A model generated the notes under the pieces. That model was not told the origin of the DNA. It did not search any database and worked only from the letters and a program-made list of their open reading frames with translations. A program made the translations under genes and the position numbers. Positions 1-9,856 of a stretch of 64,000 bases of DNA are shown here, piece by piece (the first letter of the stretch is position 1; each line of letters starts with the position of its first letter). Source of the DNA: Aquamicrobium defluvii (GTDB taxonomy: Bacteria; Pseudomonadota; Alphaproteobacteria; Rhizobiales; Rhizobiaceae); NCBI RefSeq assembly GCF_004363725.1, contig NZ_SNZF01000008.1, positions 85,176-149,175 on the forward strand, written 5' to 3'.

Positions 1-341
1 GGATACCTGGCGGCTGCAACAGCGTCGGTATCGCCCGAAGCCAGCGCCACCTTGGCGATGTTGCTGACGATTTCCTGGAAAGCGCCGTTGCGGGCAACGA
101 AGTCGGTCTCGGAGTTGACCTCGACCAGAGCAGCCTCGCGCTGGCCCTGCTCGACGCCGATCAGACCTTCGGCAGCGGTGCGGCCGGCCTTCTTGTCAGC
201 CTTGGCAATGCCCTTCTTGCGCAGCCAGTCGACCGCGGCCTCCATGTCGCCATTGGTTTCGGAAAGGGCGGCCTTGCAGTCCATCATGCCCGCGCCGGTT
301 AGCTCGCGGAGTTCTTTGACCTGTGCTGCTGAAATGCTCAT
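1..341 (-). CDS. tsf: Elongation factor Ts, N-terminal part (cut by window edge)
   Basis: EF-Ts is the guanine nucleotide exchange factor that recycles EF-Tu in the cytoplasm. The visible 113 residues begin [16 protein letters not shown] and contain the family N-terminal UBA-like signature ([12 protein letters not shown]), then the TDFVARN motif that contacts EF-Tu. The ATG is preceded by an AGAGG ribosome binding site. The gene follows rpsB on the same strand after 118 bp, the usual rpsB-tsf order. The C-terminal part lies outside the window. Confidence 0.97.
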   Translation of the reverse strand, partial: MSISAAQVKELRELTGAGMMDCKAALSETNGDMEAAVDWLRKKGIAKADKKAGRTAAEGLIGVEQGQREAALVEVNSETDFVARNGAFQEIVSNIAKVALASGDTDAVAAARY

Positions 342-459
342 TGTTTGCCTCTTTATTTCAGAAACGGGAATGCGCACCGCCGGGAAATCAGCGATGCGCC
401 ATGCCCGGACGCTCGATGCGTCCTATTGCGGAAAGTTCAGGGCCGGAAGGCCCGTCACC

Positions 460-1245
460 TCAGGCTTCCGGCGTTGCTTCGCCAGCGGGCGTCTCGTCAA
501 GAGCCGGCTCGACGGGAACCTCGGCCGATGCGCCGATGTCGACGCCGAGCGCGCCCTGCTGACGGGCGATGCCGTCGATGGCAGCCTTGGCGATCAGGTC
601 GCAGTAAAGCTGGATCGCGCGGGCAGCGTCGTCGTTGCCCGGGATCGGGAAGTCGACCTTGTCCGGGTCGCAGTTCGAATCGATGACGGCGACGACCGGA
701 ATGCCGAGGCGCTTGGCCTCCTGAATGGCGATCGCCTCCTTGTTGGTGTCGATGACGAACATCAGGTCCGGCGTGGAGCCCATGTCCTTGATGCCGCCGA
801 GGGCCTTGTCCAGCTTCTCGCGCTCGCGCTCGAGGTTCAGGCGCTCCTTCTTGGTGAAGCCCTGGGCGTCGCTGGCCAGCAGTTCGTCGAGCTTGCGCAG
901 ACGCTGGATCGAATTGGAGATCGTCTTCCAGTTGGTCAGCATGCCGCCGAGCCAGCGCGAATTGACGTAATACTGGGCCGAACGCTGCGCGGCGTCGGCA
1001 ACGATGTCCGAAGCCTGACGCTTGGTGCCGACGAACAGAACGCGGCCGCCGCGGGAGACGACGTCCGAAACCTGCTTGAGAGCCTGGTGCAGAAGCGGAA
1101 CGGTCTGCGACAGGTCGATGATGTGGATGTTGTTGCGGGCGCCATAGATGTAGGGCGCCATCTTCGGGTTCCAGCGATGGGTCTGGTGGCCGAAGTGTGC
1201 GCCAGCTTCAAGAAGCTCGCGCATGCTGAAATCAGGCAGTGCCAT
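460..1245 (-). CDS. rpsB: 30S ribosomal protein S2
   Basis: This is a component of the small ribosomal subunit, 261 residues. The start [20 protein letters not shown] and the signature [14 protein letters not shown] are diagnostic, and [12 protein letters not shown] matches the second conserved S2 block. After about residue 230 there is an acidic, Ala/Pro-rich tail typical of alphaproteobacterial S2. It is the first gene of the rpsB-tsf pair. Confidence 0.98.
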   Translation of the reverse strand: MALPDFSMRELLEAGAHFGHQTHRWNPKMAPYIYGARNNIHIIDLSQTVPLLHQALKQVSDVVSRGGRVLFVGTKRQASDIVADAAQRSAQYYVNSRWLGGMLTNWKTISNSIQRLRKLDELLASDAQGFTKKERLNLEREREKLDKALGGIKDMGSTPDLMFVIDTNKEAIAIQEAKRLGIPVVAVIDSNCDPDKVDFPIPGNDDAARAIQLYCDLIAKAAIDGIARQQGALGVDIGASAEVPVEPALDETPAGEATPEA

Positions 1246-1416
1246 TCTTCATTTTCCTTTCCGGTTGGCCTCCACGGACACCGGCATCTCGGATCATTCT
1301 TCGATGCCACCGGAGGTGTCGGCCGGATTTCTCCCGGTTCGATACCAAAGTCCGTGTGTGGAATGGCCGCGCATATATAGGCTCGGGGCAAAAAAGGCAA
1401 CCCGGAACGCTCAGGC

Positions 1417-1719
1417 TCACGCAGCCTTTCGCTGCACCCTTCCCCTGCGCTCTCCCACGCCGGTCACCCTGACGCGGCGGAACACGGCGACAATCTCTTC
1501 GCGGCTGCACTCGCGAGCACCCCGCCGCACGGCCAGATCCCGTTCGAACGCCGTGATGTCATAGTGTGGAGCGGAGGTTTTCGGCGGACCCTGATAGGAC
1601 GACAGCTTGAGCCCCAGCCCGAAGGCGAAACGGTGAAGCTCATCGGTGTCGTCGGCCATCAGATGACACCACCTTCGTCCGGCCAGATGCCAGATCGGTG
1701 CATCGACATACACCGTCAT
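1417..1719 (-). CDS. DUF4031 family protein
   Basis: This 100-residue protein opens with MTVYVDAPIWHLAGRRWCHL, the hallmark of DUF4031, and carries the family's DELHRFA and HYDIT segments. Its function is not known. It lies 10 bp after eipB and upstream of rpsB on the same strand. The C-terminal third is Arg-rich and less conserved-looking. Confidence 0.8.
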   Translation of the reverse strand: MTVYVDAPIWHLAGRRWCHLMADDTDELHRFAFGLGLKLSSYQGPPKTSAPHYDITAFERDLAVRRGARECSREEIVAVFRRVRVTGVGERRGRVQRKAA

Positions 1720-1729
1720 CGTCCGCGTC

Positions 1730-2563
1730 CTATTTCTTGCAATCCTTCGGGGCGGCCTGATCGAACAGGGAAAGATCGACCAGCCTGCCGGTCATGGTGA
1801 AGTCGCCATAATCCATCTGGAGATCACGCGTCAGGCCATTGCCGTGCATCTTGAAGCTGATGCGGTATTCCGGCATTTCCTCGCCGCCATCGCTCTCGTC
1901 GCCGCTGAAATAGGCGATGTCGACGGGCCAGAACCGGTCCTTTCCCAATGTGGAAAGCGCCGGAAGCTCGGGATCGTTGCGGTCGGCCGGGGCAGGCTTG
2001 CCGATCACCACCGTCGTCAGCATCACCCGGTCGGCATCCTCGGATCCGTCGAACAGGCTCGTCTCGTAGAAATTCTCGCCCTTCTCGGCCTTGTCGATCA
2101 GCTCGAACATATGCTGCGTCGGAAACTGGGTAAGGCCGAGCGTGACCTTGTTCGGCTCCGGCTTGTCGATGTCGACGCGCACCGAGTCTTCTTCGCGGTG
2201 TGCCGTGCCCTTCACCTCACGTTCCAGATTCTGGTCGACGAAAGATTTCGTGACGAACGAAAAGGTCTTGCCCTCGCCATCCTCGAAGGTCGTCGTCTGC
2301 TGGTCGGTCATGCGCATGCTGTCGGTGGTGCTGATGCGGGTGACGAGGCGGAACTTGACCGTGTAGCCGTCGCATTGCGAGCCGTTGAACTCGTACACCA
2401 TGCGGCCGGAGATGCCGGTAATGCCAGAACGGTCCGACGCCTTGTTGAGTGAGATGTCGTAAACGGCGCGGTGGGGCTGCAAGACCGGCACTGCAAGGGC
2501 TGGAACGGTGGAAAAGGTGATCGGAAGCAGGATGGCGGTATAGGCAAGGCGCGATGCGCGCAT
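1730..2563 (-). CDS. eipB: Cell envelope integrity protein EipB (DUF1849)
   Basis: This 277-residue periplasmic protein has an N-terminal signal peptide (about residues 1-25, ending near ALA-VP). It resembles EipB of Brucella, a beta-spiral envelope protein needed for cell envelope integrity. The mature protein has two cysteines, in SQCDGY and at the extreme C-terminus in KDCKK. These match the disulfide-forming pair described for EipB. I chose the ATG at 2563 because GGAG sits 7 nt upstream. A TTG two codons earlier is also open. The gene is divergent from the RidA gene across about 140 bp. Confidence 0.85.
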   Translation of the reverse strand: MRASRLAYTAILLPITFSTVPALAVPVLQPHRAVYDISLNKASDRSGITGISGRMVYEFNGSQCDGYTVKFRLVTRISTTDSMRMTDQQTTTFEDGEGKTFSFVTKSFVDQNLEREVKGTAHREEDSVRVDIDKPEPNKVTLGLTQFPTQHMFELIDKAEKGENFYETSLFDGSEDADRVMLTTVVIGKPAPADRNDPELPALSTLGKDRFWPVDIAYFSGDESDGGEEMPEYRISFKMHGNGLTRDLQMDYGDFTMTGRLVDLSLFDQAAPKDCKK

Positions 2564-2700
2564 GTACAAGCTCCGATTGTGGCTGCCAGCCGTTGCGGCG
2601 GCGGGTACAGCCCAGCATAAAAATAGTCGTGGCGGAAGCGAGGCAAAAAATGCACTTTCGGCCGAACCGCCACAGGGGCATCAAGCAATAGGAAATTACC

Positions 2701-3165
2701 ATGAGCGAAACAATCGAAAAGCGGCTGAGCGATCTGGGCGTGACACTGCCGGTGGCCGCGGCGCCTGCCGCCAACTATGTTCCGTTCGTGCAAAGCGGAA
2801 ACCTTCTGTTCCCGTCCGGCCAGTTGCCGATCAGGGACGGCAAGCTCGCGGTAACCGGCCTGCTCGGCAAGGATGTCGATGTGGCTGCCGGCCAGGAAGC
2901 CGCGAAGCTGTGCGCCATCAACGTGCTGGCACAGGCCAAGGCCGCCCTCGGCGATCTGGAAAAGATCAGGCGGCTGGTGAAGATCACGGTCTATGTGGCT
3001 TCCGCCCAGACCTTCACCGAGCAGCATCTGGTCGGCAACGGTGCGTCGGACTTCTTCGTGGCGGCCCTGGGCGAGCGCGGCAAGCATGCCCGCGTGGCCA
3101 TAGGGATGGCGGCTCTGCCCCTCAACGCCGCGGTCGAGGTCGAGGCAATCATCGAGGTAGAATAG
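2701..3165 (+). CDS. RidA/YjgF family enamine/imine deaminase
   Basis: RidA proteins hydrolyse reactive enamine or imine intermediates released by PLP enzymes. This 154-residue protein has the long variant N-terminus (MSETIEKRLSDLGVTLP), a central SGQLPIRDG segment, and the C-terminal ARVAIGMAALPLNAAVEVEAI block with the conserved catalytic-site Arg and Glu. It lies 6 bp upstream of the phosphodiesterase gene and is probably co-transcribed with it. Confidence 0.9.
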   Translation: MSETIEKRLSDLGVTLPVAAAPAANYVPFVQSGNLLFPSGQLPIRDGKLAVTGLLGKDVDVAAGQEAAKLCAINVLAQAKAALGDLEKIRRLVKITVYVASAQTFTEQHLVGNGASDFFVAALGERGKHARVAIGMAALPLNAAVEVEAIIEVE

Positions 3166-3171
3166 CAAGCG

Positions 3172-3897
3172 ATGACCGCCCTCTCCTGGCTAACGGCACG
3201 TCCGATCGCGCATCGCGGCCTGCACGATCTCAACAACCGGCGTTGGGAAAACACGCTGTCGGCTTTTTCAGCGGCGATCGATGGCGGCTATGCGATCGAG
3301 TGCGACGTGCACCTGACCGCCGACGGCGTGCCAGTCGTCTTTCACGATCATGATCTGAAGCGGCTGACAGGAGAGGACGGTTTCATCTGGCAGCGTACGG
3401 CCGCTGAAATGGCGGTCCTGAGGGTTGGCGGGACACCGGACCATCCGCCAACACTGGACGAAATGCTTGAACTGGTCGGCGGTAAGGTACCTCTGGTGAT
3501 CGAGCTGAAAGGCACGCCGGGCCGTGACGGCGGGCTGGTCGAAGCGGTCGGGCAACGCCTGAAGCCCTATCGGGGCAAAGCCGCCATCATGTCGTTCGAT
3601 CACTGGCTGATCCGCGATTTCAGCCGCCATGCGCCCGGCATTCCGGGTGGCCTTACCGCCTGCGGCCGGCGCGAGCACGAAATCGAGGCGCATTTCACCA
3701 TGCTGGCGCATGACATCTCGTTCGTCTCCTATGCAGCCGGAGACCTGCCGAACCGCTTTGTCTCCTTCGTCCGCGAAAGGCTCGGCATGCCGGTCATCAC
3801 ATGGACGATCCGCGACCAGCCGGCCGTCGACCTGACATTCAGATATGCCGACCAGATGACTTTCGAGGGGTTCGAGCCGCCGCTCGCGGTCGCCTGA
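3172..3897 (+). CDS. Glycerophosphodiester phosphodiesterase
   Basis: This enzyme hydrolyses glycerophosphodiesters to glycerol 3-phosphate and an alcohol. In its 241 residues the GDPD barrel motifs are clear. They are IAHRGLHD with the catalytic His near residue 15, ENTLSAF, the metal-binding ECDVHLTADG, and VVFHDHDLKRLTG with the second catalytic His. There is no signal peptide, so it resembles cytoplasmic UgpQ more than periplasmic GlpQ. It follows the RidA gene by 6 bp. Confidence 0.9.
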   Translation: MTALSWLTARPIAHRGLHDLNNRRWENTLSAFSAAIDGGYAIECDVHLTADGVPVVFHDHDLKRLTGEDGFIWQRTAAEMAVLRVGGTPDHPPTLDEMLELVGGKVPLVIELKGTPGRDGGLVEAVGQRLKPYRGKAAIMSFDHWLIRDFSRHAPGIPGGLTACGRREHEIEAHFTMLAHDISFVSYAAGDLPNRFVSFVRERLGMPVITWTIRDQPAVDLTFRYADQMTFEGFEPPLAVA

Positions 3898-3944
3898 CCC
3901 CGGCCGCACTTGCACCTGCCCGCTACCGGCTTAAGTAAACTTAC

Positions 3945-5183
3945 ATGGCTCAGGGCGACGATCAGGCAAATGCAGAAGGTGCAAACCATGTGGCGCGCGT
4001 CGCCACCGGCATGGGCGCCTTCACACAGCTGGAATGGGACAGCCTCCACATCGCAGAAAATAAATCGGAAAATTCATACAACCCATTTGTTTCATTTTCT
4101 TTTTTAAGTTCACTTGAAGATTCCGGATGTGTCGGCGGCCGCAGCGGCTGGCAACCGCACCATCTGCGTCTTGAAACTGCCGGCGGCCGGTTGCTGGGCG
4201 CACTGCCATGCTATGCGAAATCGCACAGCCAGGGCGAATATGTCTTCGACCACGGATGGGCCGACGCCTTCCAGCGCGCCGGAGGCCGCTATTACCCAAA
4301 GCTGCAATGCTCCATTCCATTCACGCCAGCGACCGGCCCGCGCCTGCTGGTGGCGCAAGGCCGGGACCCGCTATCCGTGAAGGCTGGTCTGGCGGAGGCG
4401 CTGAAGATCGTGACGGACAGGCTGGATGTTTCCTCCGCGCACGTCACTTTCCTGCCGGAAAGCGATGTCGCCGTCATGGAGGCTGCCGGATTTCTGCACC
4501 GCACGGACCAGCAGTTTCATTTCTTCAATGAAGGCTTCGCCGACTACGACGACTTTCTGGCCAGCCTCGCCTCGCGCAAGCGCAAGGCGCTCAGGAAAGA
4601 GAGGCGCGAAGCACTGGCGCATGGCATCTCCATAGACTGGCTGACGGGCAGCGATCTCACCGAACGCGTGTGGGACGACTTCTTCGCCTTCTACATGGAT
4701 ACGGGAGGCCGCAAATGGGGCCGTCCCTATCTCAACCGGCAATTCTTCTCGCTCATTGGCGAGCGGATGGCGGATGACATCCTGCTGGTGATGGCGAAGC
4801 GCAATGGCCGATATATCGCGGGCGCGATCAACTTCATCGGTTCCGATACGCTCTATGGCCGCAACTGGGGGTGCATCGAGGACTACCCCTTCCTGCATTT
4901 CGAGGTCTGCTACCATCAGGCAATCGATTTCGCGATTGCCAACAAACTCAGGGTGGTAGAGGCTGGCGCTCAGGGAGAGCACAAGCTGGCGCGCGGCTAC
5001 CGGCCGGTCACCACGCACTCGATGCACTACATCGTCCACCCGGGCTTTCGTCGCGCCCTTGCCGATTATCTGCGCCAGGAACGAAGTGACGTCGCACGGA
5101 TGAACGACCATCTGGCCGGCCACGCCCCTTTCCGCAAAGGCGATCAGCCACTCAGTGAACGACGGACCTTGAAAACAGATTGA
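3945..5183 (+). CDS. GNAT/FemAB-like acyltransferase (COG3146 family)
   Basis: This is a member of the COG3146 family annotated as predicted N-acyltransferase. The substrate is unknown. Family features are NPFVSFSFLSSLEDSGC, the HHLRLE block, FHFFNEGFADYDDFLASLASRKRK, and the C-terminal EAGAQGEHKLARGYRP and THSMHYI segments. The start is uncertain because no clear ribosome binding site precedes the ATG at 3945; the next in-frame ATG is at 4011. The 3' end overlaps the convergent SMR gene by 32 bp. Confidence 0.85.
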   Translation: MAQGDDQANAEGANHVARVATGMGAFTQLEWDSLHIAENKSENSYNPFVSFSFLSSLEDSGCVGGRSGWQPHHLRLETAGGRLLGALPCYAKSHSQGEYVFDHGWADAFQRAGGRYYPKLQCSIPFTPATGPRLLVAQGRDPLSVKAGLAEALKIVTDRLDVSSAHVTFLPESDVAVMEAAGFLHRTDQQFHFFNEGFADYDDFLASLASRKRKALRKERREALAHGISIDWLTGSDLTERVWDDFFAFYMDTGGRKWGRPYLNRQFFSLIGERMADDILLVMAKRNGRYIAGAINFIGSDTLYGRNWGCIEDYPFLHFEVCYHQAIDFAIANKLRVVEAGAQGEHKLARGYRPVTTHSMHYIVHPGFRRALADYLRQERSDVARMNDHLAGHAPFRKGDQPLSERRTLKTD

Positions 5184-5496
5184 TCACCAGCACCCCGGCA
5201 AGGATCAATCCCATTCCCACAAGCGCCGGCAGATCAAGCGCCTGACGGAACAGAATCCAGCCGATTGCCGTGATGAGGATGATGCCAGCCCCGCTCCAGA
5301 TCGCATAGACGATGCCGACAGGCATGGTGCGCAGGGTCAGGGCGAGGAAATAGAAGGCAAGCGCATATCCCACGACCGTCACCAGCGAAGGCGCGAGCCG
5401 CGTGAAGCCATCGGCCTGCTTCAGCGCTGTTGTGGCGACCACCTCGAATATGATTGCCACAAACAGGTAAAGATAGGTCAGGAGCATTGTGCTCAC
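5152..5496 (-). CDS. Small multidrug resistance (SMR) efflux protein, EmrE-like
   Basis: This 114-residue protein has four predicted membrane helices. It contains the essential membrane Glu in helix 1 (EVVATTALKQADGF, equivalent to EmrE Glu14), the AIWSGAGI motif of helix 3, and the C-terminal GVLVINLFSRS block shared with EmrE. SMR proteins act as proton-coupled antiporter dimers exporting quaternary ammonium and other cationic compounds. The exact substrate cannot be read from sequence. Confidence 0.92.
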   Translation of the reverse strand: MSTMLLTYLYLFVAIIFEVVATTALKQADGFTRLAPSLVTVVGYALAFYFLALTLRTMPVGIVYAIWSGAGIILITAIGWILFRQALDLPALVGMGLILAGVLVINLFSRSVVH

Positions 5497-5556
5497 CCTT
5501 GATTCGCATATCGATCGAATATGATCATGCCCCCGAGAAGAGGACGAGAGACCAGC

Positions 5557-5979
5557 ATGGCCTACGACACAACCAACATCTTCGCCAGACTGCTGCGAGG
5601 CGAAATTCCGTCACATCGCATCTATGAAGACGAGCACACGGTGGCGATCATGGATGTCATGCCGCAAGGTGTCGGTCATACGCTCGTCCTGCCGAAGGTC
5701 CCGTCCCGCAACCTTCTGGACGCCGACCCGGAAACGCTGGGCGCGCTTTTCAAGACGGTCCAGAAGGTAGCGAAAGCCGTCAGGAAGGCGTTCGACGCCG
5801 ACGGCGTGGTCGTTTCCCAGTTCAACGAGCCGGCCGCTGGCCAGACCGTATTCCATCTGCACGTTCACATCATTCCGCGCTTCGACGGCGTAGACCTTAA
5901 AAGGCATTCCATGGAGATGGAAAAGCCCGAAGTGCTGGCAGCGAATGCGGAGAAAATCCGGGCAGCGCTGGCACAATAG
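5557..5979 (+). CDS. HIT family nucleotide-binding protein
   Basis: This 140-residue histidine-triad hydrolase is likely to cleave purine nucleoside phosphoramidates or dinucleotides. The catalytic triad motif HLHVHIIPR is present near residue 100, with upstream FARLLRGEIPSH and VMPQGVGHTLVLPK blocks. I start at the ATG at 5557, where MAYDTTN begins and a GAGGACGAG ribosome binding site precedes it. An earlier in-frame ATG at 5521 would add 12 non-conserved residues. Confidence 0.93.
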   Translation: MAYDTTNIFARLLRGEIPSHRIYEDEHTVAIMDVMPQGVGHTLVLPKVPSRNLLDADPETLGALFKTVQKVAKAVRKAFDADGVVVSQFNEPAAGQTVFHLHVHIIPRFDGVDLKRHSMEMEKPEVLAANAEKIRAALAQ

Positions 5980-6114
5980 AGCGGCGGAGGTCCGGACAGA
6001 TCCGGCTGTCGCTCTGTCTGCTTGTGTTCAGGGTATTTGTGCGACGTCAGGTGCTTCCACCTGACTGCAAAATGCCCGAGCCATCCACCGACATCCGTGC
6101 CCCATGCAGATATA

Positions 6115-6140
6115 AAAAGGCCCCGTTTCCGGGGCCTTTT
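6115..6140. terminator. Bidirectional intrinsic terminator between HIT gene and clpA
   Basis: An 11-bp inverted repeat (AAAAGGCCCCG / CGGGGCCTTTT) with a 4-nt TTTC loop is flanked by A and T runs on both sides. It can serve both convergent genes. A second hairpin (GTCAGGTG / CACCTGAC, 6046-6065) lies upstream in the same gap. Confidence 0.9.
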
Positions 6141-6145
6141 CCCGA

Positions 6146-8605
6146 TCATTTGCGGGGTAGCTGCGGTACCAGGCTGCGTTTACCGCCGTCCTTCGCCTTC
6201 GGCGTTGATTTTGCGGTGGCAGCCTTTTTGACGGATGTCTTCTTCGCCGCGGGCTTGCGGGCCTTCGGACGTTCCTCCGGCTCCTTCTTCGGCTGCACCT
6301 TCGCCTCGTCAGGCAGCGTTTCGAGCTTCAGGCCGGTTTCGCCGGTCTCCTTCTTCTCGACGGTGACGCGCACCGTGCCGCCTTTCCTGAGCTTGCCGAA
6401 CAATACTTCCTCGGCCAGAGGCTTCTTGATGTGCTCCTGGATAACCCGGCCGAGCGGCCGGGCGCCCATGCGCTCATCGTACCCCTTGTCGGCCAGCCAG
6501 GCGATGGCGTCCTCGGACAGGTCGAAGGTGACCCCACGCTCGGAAAGCTGCGCTTCCAATTGCATGACGAACTTCTGCACCACCTGATGGATGACCGGTA
6601 CCGGCAGCGAGCCGAACGGAATGATCGCATCGAGACGGTTGCGGAACTCCGGCGTGAACAGGCGGTTGATCGCTTCCATGTCGTCGCCTTCGCGCTTCGA
6701 AGAGCCGAAGCCGATGGCTGCCCTGGCGAGATCCTGCGCGCCGGCATTCGTGGTCATGATCAGGATCACGTTGCGGAAGTCGATCTGCTTGCCGTTGTGG
6801 TCGGTCAGCTTGCCGTGGTCCATCACCTGCAACAGGATGTTGAACAGGTCCGGATGCGCCTTCTCGATCTCGTCGAGCAGAAGCACGCAATGCGGATGCT
6901 GGTCGACGCCATCCGTGAGCAGACCGCCCTGATCGAAGCCGACATAGCCGGGAGGCGCGCCGATCAGCCGGGACACGGTGTGGCGCTCCATATATTCCGA
7001 CATGTCGAAACGCAGCAGCTCGACGCCGAGGGAGGCAGCAAGCTGCTTGGCAACCTCGGTCTTGCCGACGCCGGTCGGGCCGGAGAACAGGTAGGAACCG
7101 ATCGGCTTGTCGGGCTCACGCAAGCCGGCGCGGGCCAGCTTGATGGCCGAGCTCAGCGCCGTGATCGCCGTATCCTGCCCGTAGACGACCCGCTTGAGCT
7201 CCTTCTCCAGACCGGCCAGCACCTTCTCGTCGTCCGCCGAAACCGTCTTCGGCGGAATACGGGCCATGGTGGCGATGGTGGCCTCGATCTCCTTGATGCC
7301 GATGGTCTTCTTGCGCTTGCCTTCCGGCAGGAGCATCTGCGAGGCGCCGGTCTCGTCGATCACGTCGATCGCCTTGTCCGGCAGCTTGCGGTCGCTGATG
7401 TAACGGGCCGAAAGCTCCACCGCACCCTTGATGGCGTCGGAGGTGTACCTGACCTTGTGGAAGTCCTCGAAATAGGGCTTCAGCCCCTTCATGATCTCGA
7501 TGGCGTCCTCAACCGTCGGCTCATTCACATCGATCTTCTGGAAGCGGCGGACAAGCGCCCTGTCCTTCTCGAAGAACTGGCGGAACTCCTTGTAAGTCGT
7601 TGATCCTATGCAGCGAATTGCACCGGACGACAGCGCCGGTTTGAGCAGGTTGGACGCATCCATGGCACCGCCGGACGTCGCTCCGGCACCGATGACGGTG
7701 TGAATCTCATCGATGAACAGGACAGCGCCCGGATAGTCCTCCAGCTCCTTCACCACCTGCTTCAGGCGCTCCTCGAAATCGCCGCGATAGCGCGTCCCGG
7801 CAAGCAGCGTGCCCATGTCGAGCGCGAAGATGGTGGCGTCGGCCAGCACCTCCGGAACGTCGCCTTCCACGATGCGCTTGGCCAGTCCTTCGGCAATCGC
7901 CGTCTTGCCCACGCCGGGATCGCCCACATAGAGCGGATTGTTCTTGGAGCGGCGGCACAGCACCTGAATGGTGCGGTTTATTTCCGGCTCGCGGCCGATC
8001 AGCGGATCGATCTTGCCGGCCCGGGCCTTGGCATTGAGGTTCACGCAATAGGCGGTCAGCGCGTCCTGAGCCTTCTTCTTGCCCTCATCGTGCTGCTCGC
8101 CGGTGCTGCCGCCACCGCCCTGCTCGTCCTCGGCGCCACGCGGAGTGCGCGCTTCCGAAGCGCCGGGGCGCTTGGCGATGCCATGCGAAATGTAGTTGAC
8201 CGCGTCGTAGCGGGTCATCTGCTGTTCCTGCAGGAAGTATGCGGCGTGGCTCTCGCGCTCGGCGAAGATCGCCACCAGCACGTTGGCGCCCGACACTTCC
8301 TCGCGGCCGGAAGACTGCACGTGGATCACGGCACGCTGGATGACGCGCTGAAAGCCGGCTGTCGGCTTCGAATCCTCGTCATAGCCGGTGATGAGATTGT
8401 CGAGTTCGGTGTCGATGTAGTTGAGCACCGTCTGACGCAGCTCGTCGAGATCGACGTTGCAGGCGCGCATGACGGCGGCCGCCTCGGCGTCGTCTATCAA
8501 TGCCAGAAGCAGGTGCTCTAGGGTTGCGTATTCATGGTGGCGTTCATTGGCGATTGTCAGCGCCTGGTGAAGTGCCTTTTCCAAGCCTTGGGAGAAAGCC
8601 GGCAT
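6146..8605 (-). CDS. clpA: ATP-dependent Clp protease ATP-binding subunit ClpA
   Basis: ClpA is the AAA+ unfoldase that feeds substrates to ClpP, including N-degron substrates delivered by ClpS. The 819 residues comprise an N-terminal Clp_N domain (1-about 145), a first AAA+ module with Walker A GDPGVGKT, and a second with Walker A GPTGVGKT. An Ala/Lys/Pro-rich C-terminal extension of about 60 residues follows, as in other rhizobial ClpA proteins. clpS lies 6 bp upstream, so the adaptor and unfoldase are co-expressed. Confidence 0.97.
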   Translation of the reverse strand: MPAFSQGLEKALHQALTIANERHHEYATLEHLLLALIDDAEAAAVMRACNVDLDELRQTVLNYIDTELDNLITGYDEDSKPTAGFQRVIQRAVIHVQSSGREEVSGANVLVAIFAERESHAAYFLQEQQMTRYDAVNYISHGIAKRPGASEARTPRGAEDEQGGGGSTGEQHDEGKKKAQDALTAYCVNLNAKARAGKIDPLIGREPEINRTIQVLCRRSKNNPLYVGDPGVGKTAIAEGLAKRIVEGDVPEVLADATIFALDMGTLLAGTRYRGDFEERLKQVVKELEDYPGAVLFIDEIHTVIGAGATSGGAMDASNLLKPALSSGAIRCIGSTTYKEFRQFFEKDRALVRRFQKIDVNEPTVEDAIEIMKGLKPYFEDFHKVRYTSDAIKGAVELSARYISDRKLPDKAIDVIDETGASQMLLPEGKRKKTIGIKEIEATIATMARIPPKTVSADDEKVLAGLEKELKRVVYGQDTAITALSSAIKLARAGLREPDKPIGSYLFSGPTGVGKTEVAKQLAASLGVELLRFDMSEYMERHTVSRLIGAPPGYVGFDQGGLLTDGVDQHPHCVLLLDEIEKAHPDLFNILLQVMDHGKLTDHNGKQIDFRNVILIMTTNAGAQDLARAAIGFGSSKREGDDMEAINRLFTPEFRNRLDAIIPFGSLPVPVIHQVVQKFVMQLEAQLSERGVTFDLSEDAIAWLADKGYDERMGARPLGRVIQEHIKKPLAEEVLFGKLRKGGTVRVTVEKKETGETGLKLETLPDEAKVQPKKEPEERPKARKPAAKKTSVKKAATAKSTPKAKDGGKRSLVPQLPRK

Positions 8606-8611
8606 GTTACC

Positions 8612-8977
8612 TCACTTCTTCTCCATCACGCATTGCAGCGGATGCTGATTCTGTCTGGCGAAATCCATGACCTGGGACACCTTGGTCTCGGCCACCTCGA
8701 ATGTGTAAACGCCACACTCTCCCACACCGTGGTTGTGCACATGGAGCATGATGCGCGTGGCTGCTTCCCTGTCCTTCTGGAAAAAACGCTCCAGAACGTG
8801 AACGACAAACTCCATTGGCGTGTAGTCGTCGTTGAGGATCAGCACACGGTAAAGACTGGGACGCTTGGTCTTGGTCTGCGTACGCGTGATGACAGCCGTT
8901 CCACGGCCGGCACCATTGCCGTTTTGGTCCTTCTGCATTCTCGCCGCATGCTGCGCGGCAACCAGACTGCCAGTCAC
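8612..8977 (-). CDS. clpS: ATP-dependent Clp protease adaptor ClpS
   Basis: ClpS binds N-terminal degron residues and hands the proteins to ClpA. The core [41 protein letters not shown] and the terminal [10 protein letters not shown] are diagnostic; the [10 protein letters not shown] segment contributes the N-degron pocket. The start is ambiguous. A GTG at 8977 has AGGGA 6 nt upstream (121 residues). An ATG at 8938 gives 108 residues, closer to relatives, with a weaker ribosome binding site. Confidence 0.93.
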   Translation of the reverse strand: MTGSLVAAQHAARMQKDQNGNGAGRGTAVITRTQTKTKRPSLYRVLILNDDYTPMEFVVHVLERFFQKDREAATRIMLHVHNHGVGECGVYTFEVAETKVSQVMDFARQNQHPLQCVMEKK

Positions 8978-9156
8978 GTTATCCCTGCCTCACGATCCAA
9001 CCCCGCGATCCGGCCTCCATCGGCCAGCCCCGAAGGGCAAATCGACATGTAGGTCATTATTGTCGAATTTTAAGCCCTTCTCCGCCGCTGACAATACGGT
9101 CTTCGAACCAATTATGCGTCAACGCTCAAATCCGGTTTTCGACAGCTTGCCAAAAT

Positions 9157-9189
9157 GCAAAAGCCCGGCTGCGTCGAACGCAGCCGGGC
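9157..9189 (-). terminator. Intrinsic terminator after phasin gene
   Basis: On the minus strand an 11-bp perfect stem (GCCCGGCTGCG / CGCAGCCGGGC, 9163-9189) with a 5-nt loop is followed by TTTTGCATTTT. It lies about 40 nt after the phasin stop codon. Confidence 0.9.
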
Positions 9190-9228
9190 CGATTGCCGGC
9201 TCAAACCGGCAAAACAGAATGAGCGGCT

Positions 9229-9561
9229 TCAGCGAGCCTTGGCCACGATGCCTTCGAAAGGCTTGTAGGCTTCCCTGGCGAATTCCGAATAGAGATCGCC
9301 GAACCTGGTCGCCTCGGCCACGAAGGACTCGTAGGACTGCTTCACATAGTCGGTCTGGATGCCGAGCGCGTCCTCGAAGGACTTCGCCGAAAGCAGCTTC
9401 TCGAAAGCGGTGCTGCCGGCCTCAAGGCTCTTCTTGGTGTATTCGCTGGCCTCGACGGCAATCGCCTGCGCGCCCTTGGACAGAGATGCAAGGCTCTTGA
9501 GTCCCGAGTCTGCGAACTCCTTGCCGTACTTGCTGAATTCTTCGTAGGTGGTCTCGGACAT
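9229..9561 (-). CDS. Phasin family protein
   Basis: This is a 110-residue helical protein of the phasin type found in Hyphomicrobiales, which coats polyhydroxyalkanoate granules. It is free of cysteine and built of amphipathic helices (KYGKEFADSGLKSLASLSKGAQAIAVEASEYTKKSL), with a conserved FEDALGIQTDYVKQSYESFVAEATRFGDLY block. The ATG at 9561 has GGAGG 6 nt upstream; a longer open frame upstream is not conserved in character. The gene is monocistronic with its own terminator and a TGC-N3-GCA palindrome upstream that resembles a PhaR operator. Confidence 0.9.
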   Translation of the reverse strand: MSETTYEEFSKYGKEFADSGLKSLASLSKGAQAIAVEASEYTKKSLEAGSTAFEKLLSAKSFEDALGIQTDYVKQSYESFVAEATRFGDLYSEFAREAYKPFEGIVAKAR

Positions 9562-9649
9562 GGGTTGTCCTCCTTCGTGAATCGAACCTGCATGGATCGA
9601 ACTGTCAGATAACGCAGGCAGCCAATCTTTTTGCATTAGCGAATAAATA

Positions 9650-9664
9650 TTGTGCAATGCACAA
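9650..9664. promoter_or_regulatory. Palindrome upstream of phasin gene, PhaR-like operator
   Basis: The 15-bp inverted repeat TTGTGC-AAT-GCACAA lies about 90 bp upstream of the phasin start. PhaR repressors of polyhydroxyalkanoate granule genes bind TGC-N3-GCA type palindromes. The match is to that class; binding here is inferred. Confidence 0.5.
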
Positions 9665-9856
9665 AATGTCAACCGCGCGGTTGTCGGCCGGCAAGTGCTA
9701 AAATTCCCATAAAATTTGCGACGACTGCGCCGGAATTGGTGAACGCGGCGGTTACCATAAACGGATTGGTAACGGTGCATGGATAGCATTGCTCAAAATC
9801 AGGCTGGGATAGGACCTTTGCCATCCCCACCGAAATGAAAGCCAAAGGAAGTAACA

